From assembly GCA_003524845.1 (NCBI GenBank), contig DQGR01000068.1, forward strand, positions 1,146 to 26,709: a stretch of DNA of 25,564 nt, in the 5' to 3' direction. How positions within the stretch are numbered: the first letter of the stretch is position 1; each line of letters opens with the position of its first letter. A program made the position numbers and the translations under genes. The notes under the pieces are model-generated. The model saw only the letters and a program-made list of their open reading frames with translations, was not told the DNA's origin and ran no database searches. The stretch comes from Patescibacteria group bacterium (GTDB lineage Bacteria > Patescibacteriota > Microgenomatia > UBA10105). Positions 8,276-14,797 of this stretch are shown piece by piece.

Positions 8276-8834
8276 ATCTAGATTTGTATTCCAGTCTTTT
8301 TTTAAGTAGCTGCTCAGTATATCCGCCTTCGCGGGTGTGCTTTTGCTCTAGTGCAGTTTCCAGCCGGTGGAGCAGATAGCAGGCTTGGTTTACCTGGGTG
8401 ATCATCAGGTTCACCGCTACCTCAGGATTTTTGGGGAGGGAGGGGAAGTCAGGGGAGTTAGGGAGGGTGGGGGATTTTTTGATGATATCCCACACTTCCC
8501 CTAGTTCTCTTACTTCCCTTACTATCCTGTCTTTTTCCCAAATGGGAAGCCGCTGTTGCCTGGCAAATGCCTGGTAGTCTTTGAGTAGTTCTTCCTGGCT
8601 GCCGGCAGCGACTCCAACTAGTTTTATATAGCTGGCTAGGCTTTTTTGCTGGTGGCCTTCGGCAATATTTACCATGCCGCTTCTGGCAGCTTGCTCCATT
8701 TGATCTTTAGTACGCGATTTATAGTCAATCCACCGCTTGCAGAATTCTACAGTATAGTCGTATATCGGCACTGTTATTTTGTATGCCAAAAGATACTCAT
8801 AACCTGCCTTATTGTTTTGTATTTTTATATTCAT
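8268..8834 (-). CDS. Four-helix-bundle (S23-like) suffix-domain protein A
   Basis: About 188 residues from ATG 8834. It matches the four-helix-bundle family that includes 23S rRNA intervening-sequence proteins (S23) and, more distantly, the Avd accessory proteins of diversity-generating retroelements. Visible family blocks are LLAYKITVPIYDYTVEFCKRWIDYKSR, DQMEQAARSGMVNIAEG, KLVGVAAGSQEELLKDYQAF and a C-terminal suffix (NQACYLLHRLETALEQ, REGGYTEQLLKKR). Upstream in-frame starts (ATG 8873, TTG 8882) would add residues such as SFPRRRES, encoded by a dispersed palindrome (8849-8868), so I prefer ATG 8834, though no clear ribosome site decides it. The loop before the last helix is Pro/Ser-rich and built from a G-rich 9-bp repeat (8428-8472). 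Its stop overlaps the start of LamG protein A by 8 bases. Role unknown; a small cytoplasmic helper of the surface genes is an inference. Confidence 0.85.
   Translation of the reverse strand: MNIKIQNNKAGYEYLLAYKITVPIYDYTVEFCKRWIDYKSRTKDQMEQAARSGMVNIAEGHQQKSLASYIKLVGVAAGSQEELLKDYQAFARQQRLPIWEKDRIVREVRELGEVWDIIKKSPTLPNSPDFPSLPKNPEVAVNLMITQVNQACYLLHRLETALEQKHTREGGYTEQLLKKRLEYKSRYG
8428..8472. repeat. G-rich 9-bp-period repeat in the loop of four-helix protein A
   Basis: Five 9-base units on the plus strand, each ending in GGG: TTTTTGGGG, AGGGAGGGG, AAGTCAGGG, GAGTTAGGG, AGGGTGGGG. Read on the minus strand in codons this gives the SPTLPNSPDFPSLPKNP-type loop. It occupies the same structural position as the unrelated AT-rich 9-bp array of paralogue B (14372-14407). 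Confidence 0.6.
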
Positions 8835-8848
8835 TTTTATTTGTATAG

Positions 8849-8873
8849 ATTCCCGCCTACGCGGGAATGACAT
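8849..8873. repeat. Short REP-like palindrome at the start of four-helix gene A
   Basis: ATTCCCGC-CTAC-GCGGGAAT (8849-8868) followed by GACAT. Read through in frame it gives SFPRRRES, a peptide recognised in many genomes as translated repeat DNA. It lies between the LamG B stop (8879) and the likely start of four-helix protein A. Confidence 0.65.
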
Positions 8874-8878
8874 CTTGC

Positions 8879-11800
8879 TCAAGGGCTCCCTTCAGCCGGG
8901 CCCCATCTGTAGGCGCCATCATTCATAATATTTAATATTTGTTTAGCCGAGAGGGCGTAGTTGAAAATTCTCACGTCATCGATTAGACCATCAAAGAAAT
9001 TGGTGCCGTCTCCACCAATAATTAAATTGGTTGCGTTGTCCGTATCAATGCCGGCTGCATCGGTGCCAGTGGAAGCTCCATCTACATAGTAAGTCACAGT
9101 AGTATCGTCATTGGTAACCACAATATGGTGCCAGGTTCCACTAGTTACTTTTGCACTGCCATCATCTGCCTGGGCACCAACCCCATCCCAATATAGATTT
9201 CCACTTGCATCCGCCCCCATTTCATATGAAGTACCTTTGCTAACAACCACATTATCTGCCTCATCAGCCGAGGTCTTTACCCAGGCAGAGATGGAGAGCC
9301 CGGAAGTCAGATCAAGTACACTATTATCCGTTACAGTCACAATGTCATCCACATCATCAAAGTCCAAACTGGCATTTCTTTTGCCGGTTGCACCGTTGTA
9401 CCACTTGGTGGCTGTGTCTACGGTTGTGCAATCGCCGTTACCAGTATTGGGTGCAGTTGCACCCGAGAGGGTTCCGTCTTTACCGCCTGCAGCACCATTT
9501 GCATTTTTAGAGTTATCATACGCAGTACCACCTGTACACTCATCAAACTTCCAGTGAGCCACAGGTTCACCACGGTTGTATTCATACTGGATTTGGGTAC
9601 TGGATAAAACATAGTCATACCACTTGACCTCATCCACCTTGCCTCCAAACCAGCTACTGCCAGTGACATCTGCTCCGATATACAGGGATCCTTGAGTTGC
9701 TTCGCTTCGTGCGCCAGTTGTAGAGTCACTTGTCTGATTAATCCCATTTACATAAAATGTATACGCATTTGATCCGTTATATGTCATTACGATGTGTTGC
9801 CATTGGTTAAGCGTGAATATTGAAGAGTTGGTAAATGCTTCTGCCGTACATATAGTTCCGTCTGCACAAAAGCGTAGCTGGTTACCACTAAGGTAGAGAC
9901 AGAAATAGGCAGAACCGCTATTACAAATGATTTCATTCCCACCGGTAAGGCTAGTGGGGTAAATCCAAGCAGAAACAGTGAAGGCAGTAGTGGTGGTAGG
10001 GAAAGTGACGCCCATATCTACATAATCCCCATTGTTATCAAGAGTAACCGCGCTGCCATACTTACCTGGAGCAAATGTAGCATTACCATTGAAGGTGCCA
10101 TCATAATCATTGCCACTTCTGTCGCAAGCATCCTCACCACCAGTGCAACTGTTGTCTTTGTTTTCATCGAATGAGTAGTAGCGGATGGGCGGGTTGCCAC
10201 CCGGGCCGCCATAAGTTGTTGCTTTTTCATCAGTTCCCACACCAAAATTCGAGGCTGAATTAGCAGCGTAGACAATTTTTACCTGGTCAGAAGTGAGTTC
10301 GCCGGAATAAACCTGCACTTCATCTATGGTGCCGGTGAATGCATCCAAGTCGCCATCAGAGTCTGTGGCATCGTAATCCCCAACTGTGAAGTCTGAGCCT
10401 AATTCTTCAATCCCCAGGAAACTGGCGTTAGCCGAGTTTGTGCCTCTTTGGGTTCCATCAATGTATACTTTCAGGCTATCTGCTGCTCCAGTCACCGTTC
10501 CATTAAATGTCATTACAACATGGTACCAGGTGTTTTGGGTGATCGAGTCGTTAGCTGAAACAGCAGAAAGTATCTCGTTGCCTGCAGTAGACTCATCCAT
10601 GACCTCAACTCTTATATGCCCGGTTGAATCAGTATCATCGTTTTCCAAAAACATTCGATATTGTCGTAAAGAGCTGGTTTCATCCCATTTGCCAATTATC
10701 AAATCTTCATCAGTAGTTGTAGGTGGTACAGTAGTGGAGTATATCCATGCTGAGAGAGAGAAAGGTTCAGAACCATTAAAGTCCACATTAGCATCTGATG
10801 CAGTTACGATCACTACTTTATCGTTTGAGCCATCAAAGAGAATTCCACCATTATATTTACCGCTTTCAGTCCAGCCGGAGGTGGCTGTTGCCGGAGTAGT
10901 AATGCTGTTGAGTGTGCCGTTTGTACCACTTTCAACTGAGTTATAGGCAGTGGTGCCGGCGTTTTCATCAAAATGCCAGTCAATTACCTGTGAACCAATA
11001 GGGGAGCCGCCTGCAGGGTGCCCGGCATTCATGTCTTCAACGATTTGTTGGGAAGTGCGAATGTAGTTATAAACACGAATTTCATCTGTAATACCGGTGA
11101 ATGCGGTGTTATTGGCAACTGCGTCGGTTACATCATAGTCGGCAATGCTAAAATCAACTGCCACATCCTCAAGCCCTAAAAAGCTAGTGTTGGCAGAGTT
11201 TTCGTTAGTCAGTATACCATTGGTATAAAGTTTCAAATCTCCGGCAGCGCCTGCCACACCACCATTAAAAGTAAAAGCAATATGGTACCAGGTATTAGTA
11301 GACACTGTGTCGTTTGCGCCGGTGGCAAAAATCGTTTGATCTGCGGACTCATCATATATATCAATCTGGAAGTTTCCGGTAGTATCTGCATCATCATTTT
11401 CAACAATCAGGCGATATCCGCGAAGCGTACTTGTTTCATCCCATTTGGTAATAATTGCATCCTGATTTCCTGAGCCCGGCATAGTTTTTACATAAACCCA
11501 GGCTGAACCACTGAAGGTTTCACCTCCATTAAAGTTAACAAGACTATCATTTGCGGTTGCGATGGTTAACGCATCATCGTTCCCATCAAAGTCCAGCGCA
11601 CTTCCGAATTTTCCAGGAACCCAGTCTTCTGCTGTCATGGTGCCGGTCATTGTGGTTGTATTTGAATTACCTGAGCGATCATTTACGGAAGAAGTGCCTG
11701 TGCCCTCGTCAAGATTGTAATAAGCAACCGGCCCTGGCGCCCAGTTGTAGAGAGCTTTGACTTCACCAGAGGAGAGGGCGCGGTTGTAGATACGGGCTTC

Positions 11801-14203
11801 GTCAATATATCCGTCATAGTAACCAGTAGGGGTTCCTGCAGTATCTTCAGCTCCTAAGCTGAATGCTCCCGCGTCATCTGTGATTGAAGAGGGGATAGTT
11901 CCTGTGGTTGAGCTTGTTGCTTCAACACCGTTGATATATATTTTTGCAGTCGCCGCTGAAACGTCGTAGACTCCAACTACATGATAGAAAGTGGAAGCCA
12001 CTAAATTTGAGCTAGTGGTTTCTTGGTAATTATTATCGGATTCAAGCTCTAAACGTATTTCATGGTTTGTCCCATCCGCAATAGAGGCTAAGCGGTAACT
12101 GTCAGTGCTGCCTCCCCACTTGGCAATAATGTTAAATGTTCCGGAAGTAACTGCTTCTGGTCTTATCCAGGCACTTAAAGTCAGACTGCCGGTAATTGAT
12201 AAAACCGCGTTGTCCGCAACCGATAAATATTCAGTATCACCTAATTCAAAATCCCCGGCATTGCCAAATTTGCCACCAACCTGGGCAACTGTATCTGAGG
12301 CACTTTCAGTTAATGTAGTGCCATTTCCAGATGAATCTAATCGTGTTGCGTCCCCTGCCTCTTCCATTCTCCAGTAGCCAACCAACCCTTGATTGAGAAA
12401 GTCTGTGTCTTGTGCACCAAATACCACAGCCCCACCTGCAAACTCATTCTTCACCTGCGCGGCTGAGAGGGCAGTGTCGAAAAGTCTCACCTCATCCATG
12501 AAAATATTGCCGAAGTTGGTTGATACATTACCAATGGTTATTGCTGAGGCAGAGAAACCAGTTGTACTCGTAACCGCCACATGGTGCCAGCGGTTCGCGG
12601 TGAGTGTTGTTGCTCCACTTATACCATCAACATATATAGTATCTGTACCAAAGCCAGCTACTGTTACAGTCCCTGATACTGAAGTGAAGTAGTCAGTGGC
12701 ATTAAGGTCAAGTAGTTCTTGTGTAGTTGAAGTTGATAGAACTTTCACCCAAAAGCTCACGCTCTGAACACCTGTTACGGTATTTGCTACAGTAACTGTG
12801 TCATCAGTGCCATCAAACAATAGACACTTACCGCTGACACATTTATCTTCAGTTTGCCAGGCAGGAGCTGCAGTAGTTGCACCAAAAGCTCCATCATTTG
12901 AATTACCAGAACTATCACAAGCATCTTCGCCACCCGGGCAAGTATTATCCACTCCTTCATCTAAATTCCAATACACTATCGGCTTATTCTTAGTATTTTG
13001 ATCACCGAATGAGTAAAAAGTAGAAGGTGAGGACTGGTTGTTATATTCAGTGGCGATCCAGTCGGCAGAGCGTAAAGAGTTAGAAAACTTTACTTCGTCA
13101 ATTTTCCCATTAAAATTTAAGTCCCCATTCCCTTCGGCGATTTCTGTCTGTGTTGTACCAATAGTGTCTATTGTGCCGCTTGAATTAGTATCTGAAGTAT
13201 TTGTCTGATCAGTACCGTTGATATAAATTCGCCATCTGCTTGCCTGGAGTTGTGAACTATCATACACAACCACAACGTGTGCCAAAGTTCCGGCTGTAAG
13301 TACGCTATTGTTTGTATGCCGGTAAGTTTTGTCACCGTCTGAATCTATCCACCCGACCGAGACCCCTGCAGTAACCGCGCCCCAGGCTGTATCAGCTGTT
13401 GTGTGAACATAGAATTGGATGTAGTCAATGTCTATGTCATCTGCAACATAGAGACTTTGCCACTCAGTAAACACATCGGGTGCTAACCAGAATTCCCAGG
13501 TGTAGCTTGTCGCGGGATTAAGATCTAAGAGCGCGTTATCCTTAACAAGGACGCTATCTACATCGGGATCTCCGGTGAAGTCCAGTGCCCCGTCAATTTG
13601 TCCGGTTACCGATGTGGTATCTGCGTCTGCATCGGTAAGGGTGCCATCCAGGTCGTTAGTGGTAGAATCATCATAAAAGTCTGTAGTTGTGCTGTCTCCT
13701 TCTTCAAGATGGTGCACGTACACGTAGTTGCCGCCGGCCCAGGTGCCTGTTTCATTTTCCTGGGTCGTTGCAACTGCATTTCCATAATACATATAAATTA
13801 CAGTATCGTTATCATAATCCAGTGTCGGGATTTCTACCCAGGCGATTAACTTTCCAGATGCTGAAGTATAGCTTTCAATTTCGTGGTCCAGTTTGGTGGA
13901 GCCGTCTGCGCTGGTGAACAAAATGTCGTCACCATCCGATTGAGCGAGAGAAGCCAACTCAGGGATAGTTGAATTAATGAGAATCGGGAAGTTGGTATGG
14001 TCGGCGGATCCGGATACCTTTGTATTATCAATAGTGATTTTTTTTCTAAAGCCCCAGCTTTGGTTATACCATGCCGCTTCCCCTGTTTGGGGCTGGTAAA
14101 GTGTGAAGAAGGCCAGTGGGGCAAGCACAATAAGCACGCCCAAGGCGACCCAGGTGCGGAGGCGAATATGACGAATAAGACTGATAGGACGTATATGACG
14201 CAT
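8879..14203 (-). CDS. Giant DUF2341 + LamG-repeat surface protein B (seven LamG-like domains)
   Basis: 1774 residues. The N-terminus is basic (MRHIRPISLIRHIRLRTW), encoded by a 9-bp tandem repeat, and is followed by one membrane segment (about 19-37). A DUF2341-type domain spans about 44-155 (WYNQSWGFRKKITIDN, FPILI, ILFTSADGSTKLDHEIESY, AWVEIPTLDYDNDTVIYMYYGN), a module often fused to LamG in bacterial surface proteins. Seven LamG-like domains start near residues 160, 408, 609, 826, 1073, 1340 and 1548; six open with aromatic-xx[F/L/M]-[D/E]-E as in YWNLDEG or HWKFDECTGG. Domains 2-7 match domains 1-6 of protein A one for one, including linkers (DTDFL, LYNWAPGP, VEDMNAG, NFGVGTDEK, NRGEPV). 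Adhesion or glycan binding is likely but not proven. It ends in TGA just before the next gene, showing TGA is a true stop. Its ATG lies inside the repeat array that follows the stop of the upstream four-helix gene. Confidence 0.9.
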   Translation of the reverse strand: MRHIRPISLIRHIRLRTWVALGVLIVLAPLAFFTLYQPQTGEAAWYNQSWGFRKKITIDNTKVSGSADHTNFPILINSTIPELASLAQSDGDDILFTSADGSTKLDHEIESYTSASGKLIAWVEIPTLDYDNDTVIYMYYGNAVATTQENETGTWAGGNYVYVHHLEEGDSTTTDFYDDSTTNDLDGTLTDADADTTSVTGQIDGALDFTGDPDVDSVLVKDNALLDLNPATSYTWEFWLAPDVFTEWQSLYVADDIDIDYIQFYVHTTADTAWGAVTAGVSVGWIDSDGDKTYRHTNNSVLTAGTLAHVVVVYDSSQLQASRWRIYINGTDQTNTSDTNSSGTIDTIGTTQTEIAEGNGDLNFNGKIDEVKFSNSLRSADWIATEYNNQSSPSTFYSFGDQNTKNKPIVYWNLDEGVDNTCPGGEDACDSSGNSNDGAFGATTAAPAWQTEDKCVSGKCLLFDGTDDTVTVANTVTGVQSVSFWVKVLSTSTTQELLDLNATDYFTSVSGTVTVAGFGTDTIYVDGISGATTLTANRWHHVAVTSTTGFSASAITIGNVSTNFGNIFMDEVRLFDTALSAAQVKNEFAGGAVVFGAQDTDFLNQGLVGYWRMEEAGDATRLDSSGNGTTLTESASDTVAQVGGKFGNAGDFELGDTEYLSVADNAVLSITGSLTLSAWIRPEAVTSGTFNIIAKWGGSTDSYRLASIADGTNHEIRLELESDNNYQETTSSNLVASTFYHVVGVYDVSAATAKIYINGVEATSSTTGTIPSSITDDAGAFSLGAEDTAGTPTGYYDGYIDEARIYNRALSSGEVKALYNWAPGPVAYYNLDEGTGTSSVNDRSGNSNTTTMTGTMTAEDWVPGKFGSALDFDGNDDALTIATANDSLVNFNGGETFSGSAWVYVKTMPGSGNQDAIITKWDETSTLRGYRLIVENDDADTTGNFQIDIYDESADQTIFATGANDTVSTNTWYHIAFTFNGGVAGAAGDLKLYTNGILTNENSANTSFLGLEDVAVDFSIADYDVTDAVANNTAFTGITDEIRVYNYIRTSQQIVEDMNAGHPAGGSPIGSQVIDWHFDENAGTTAYNSVESGTNGTLNSITTPATATSGWTESGKYNGGILFDGSNDKVVIVTASDANVDFNGSEPFSLSAWIYSTTVPPTTTDEDLIIGKWDETSSLRQYRMFLENDDTDSTGHIRVEVMDESTAGNEILSAVSANDSITQNTWYHVVMTFNGTVTGAADSLKVYIDGTQRGTNSANASFLGIEELGSDFTVGDYDATDSDGDLDAFTGTIDEVQVYSGELTSDQVKIVYAANSASNFGVGTDEKATTYGGPGGNPPIRYYSFDENKDNSCTGGEDACDRSGNDYDGTFNGNATFAPGKYGSAVTLDNNGDYVDMGVTFPTTTTAFTVSAWIYPTSLTGGNEIICNSGSAYFCLYLSGNQLRFCADGTICTAEAFTNSSIFTLNQWQHIVMTYNGSNAYTFYVNGINQTSDSTTGARSEATQGSLYIGADVTGSSWFGGKVDEVKWYDYVLSSTQIQYEYNRGEPVAHWKFDECTGGTAYDNSKNANGAAGGKDGTLSGATAPNTGNGDCTTVDTATKWYNGATGKRNASLDFDDVDDIVTVTDNSVLDLTSGLSISAWVKTSADEADNVVVSKGTSYEMGADASGNLYWDGVGAQADDGSAKVTSGTWHHIVVTNDDTTVTYYVDGASTGTDAAGIDTDNATNLIIGGDGTNFFDGLIDDVRIFNYALSAKQILNIMNDGAYRWGPAEGSP

Positions 14204-14217
14204 AAGACAAATATGAC
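14164..14217 (-). repeat. 9-bp tandem repeat GTCNTATNN, 6 units, four-helix B / LamG B junction
   Basis: Minus-strand units: GTCATATTT, GTCTTATGC, GTCATATAC, GTCCTATCA, GTCTTATTC, GTCATATTC. The array begins immediately after the TAA of four-helix gene B. The start codon of LamG protein B lies within the second unit, so the repeat forms the whole junction and the first coding residues. Confidence 0.85.
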
Positions 14218-14790
14218 TTACACTCGTGCTCTTCGAGCACGATACAATGCTTCTGTAAAACCACCTTTTTCGAGGAACTCATTTTCCAAGGCTGCTAGTT
14301 GTTTGTCCAATAAATAATTGGTCTGGTGGATGAGGCAAATCAGGCAGTTAGAAGCGCTTTCAGCGCTTTTCAAATAGGTCGTATAGGTCTTATATGACTT
14401 ATTAGACCTATAGGCAAGCCGTCTAACGGCTTGCGCTTGGGGGTCATCTTTGCCCCAGAGCTTCAGATCTTTGGTCCTCAGAAAATCCTGGTAGTCAACT
14501 AAAAGCTCTTCCAGGCTGGCGCGGGCGACTCCGATCAGTTTGAGTTCAGTCTTTTTAGAAATGCCCGAAGCCATCGATCCTTCGGCTATATTTTGTTTGC
14601 CCGAGCGTGCGGCTTGGATCATCTGGTCATAGGTCCGCGTATAGGTCTTATTGGACGAATAGGACATATAGGACTTACAAAATTTGACGGTCAGATCATA
14701 TACGATCTCGGCCATCTGGTATAACATTAGTTTTTTGTAGCCCCCGTGGGGAGGGATAACTTGATTTGACGAATATGACATATTTGACAT
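14218..14790 (-). CDS. Four-helix-bundle (S23-like) suffix-domain protein B
   Basis: 190 residues, paralogous to the protein at 8268-8834. Family blocks: GYKKLMLYQMAEIVYDLTVKFCKS, YDQMIQAARSGKQNIAEGSMASG, KLIGVARASLEELLVDYQDFL, and the suffix CLICLIHQTNYLLDKQLAALE, EKGGFTEALYRAR. The 9-bp repeat enters it three times: the N-terminus (MSNMSYSSNQ), the helix 1/2 region (SYMSYSSNKTYTRTY, about five residues longer than protein A) and the loop before the last helix (YRSNKSYKTYTTY). The loop repeat is bracketed by two triloop hairpins. ATG 14790 lies inside the first array, 6 bases after the giant protein's stop; the family-like sequence begins at about GGYKK (nt ~14750), so the first ~10 residues may be repeat-derived. 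RNA or protein partner unknown. Position between two giant surface genes suggests an accessory role, by inference only. Confidence 0.87.
   Translation of the reverse strand: MSNMSYSSNQVIPPHGGYKKLMLYQMAEIVYDLTVKFCKSYMSYSSNKTYTRTYDQMIQAARSGKQNIAEGSMASGISKKTELKLIGVARASLEELLVDYQDFLRTKDLKLWGKDDPQAQAVRRLAYRSNKSYKTYTTYLKSAESASNCLICLIHQTNYLLDKQLAALENEFLEKGGFTEALYRARRARV
14225..14241. repeat. Triloop hairpin at the 3' end of four-helix gene B
   Basis: CGTGCTC-TTC-GAGCACG, 7-bp arms and a 3-base loop. It encodes the RARRAR tail just before the stop. Confidence 0.6.
14352..14434 (-). repeat. Hairpin / 9-bp array / hairpin cassette in the loop of four-helix protein B
   Basis: Plus-strand order: hairpin AAGCGCT-TTC-AGCGCTT (14352-14368); four 9-bp units AAATAGGTC, GTATAGGTC, TTATATGAC, TTATTAGAC (14372-14407); hairpin GCAAGCCGT-CTA-ACGGCTTGC (14414-14434). 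It fills the loop between helix 3 and the suffix helix and keeps the frame open. Confidence 0.75.
14639..14674 (-). repeat. 9-bp tandem repeat, 4 units, helix 1/2 region of four-helix protein B
   Basis: Minus-strand units GTCCTATAT, GTCCTATTC, GTCCAATAA, GACCTATAC, encoding SYMSYSSNKTYT. Protein A has a shorter, unrelated DYKSRTK segment at this point. Confidence 0.75.
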
Positions 14791-14797
14791 ATATGAC
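14762..14797 (-). repeat. 9-bp tandem repeat, 4 units, giant-protein stop / four-helix B start junction
   Basis: Minus-strand units GTCATATAT, GTCAAATAT, GTCATATTC, GTCAAATCA. The G of the first unit is the last base of the giant protein's TAG stop, and the start codon of four-helix gene B spans units 1 and 2. The plan is the same as at 14164-14217. Confidence 0.8.

Noticed and set aside
8428..8472. G-rich tract considered as a G-quadruplex regulatory element
   Set aside because: It lies within a coding loop and its 9-bp period explains the G-runs; no regulatory context is visible.
4390..8882. Plus-strand and alternative-frame open stretches across the LamG A and four-helix A genes
   Set aside because: They are antisense or shifted readings of the large minus-strand genes, with no domain-like sequence.
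4118..14203. LamG proteins considered as glycoside hydrolases or sialidases
   Set aside because: Only jelly-roll binding domains and DUF2341 are visible; no catalytic domain motif was found.
14352..14434. Hairpins considered as a transcription terminator between genes
   Set aside because: They lie inside an intact reading frame with conserved downstream helix sequence and have no T-run.
14164..14797. 9-bp arrays considered as a CRISPR array or integron-like cassette
   Set aside because: Units are contiguous with no spacers, far too short for CRISPR, and no cas, integrase or attC-like genes are present.
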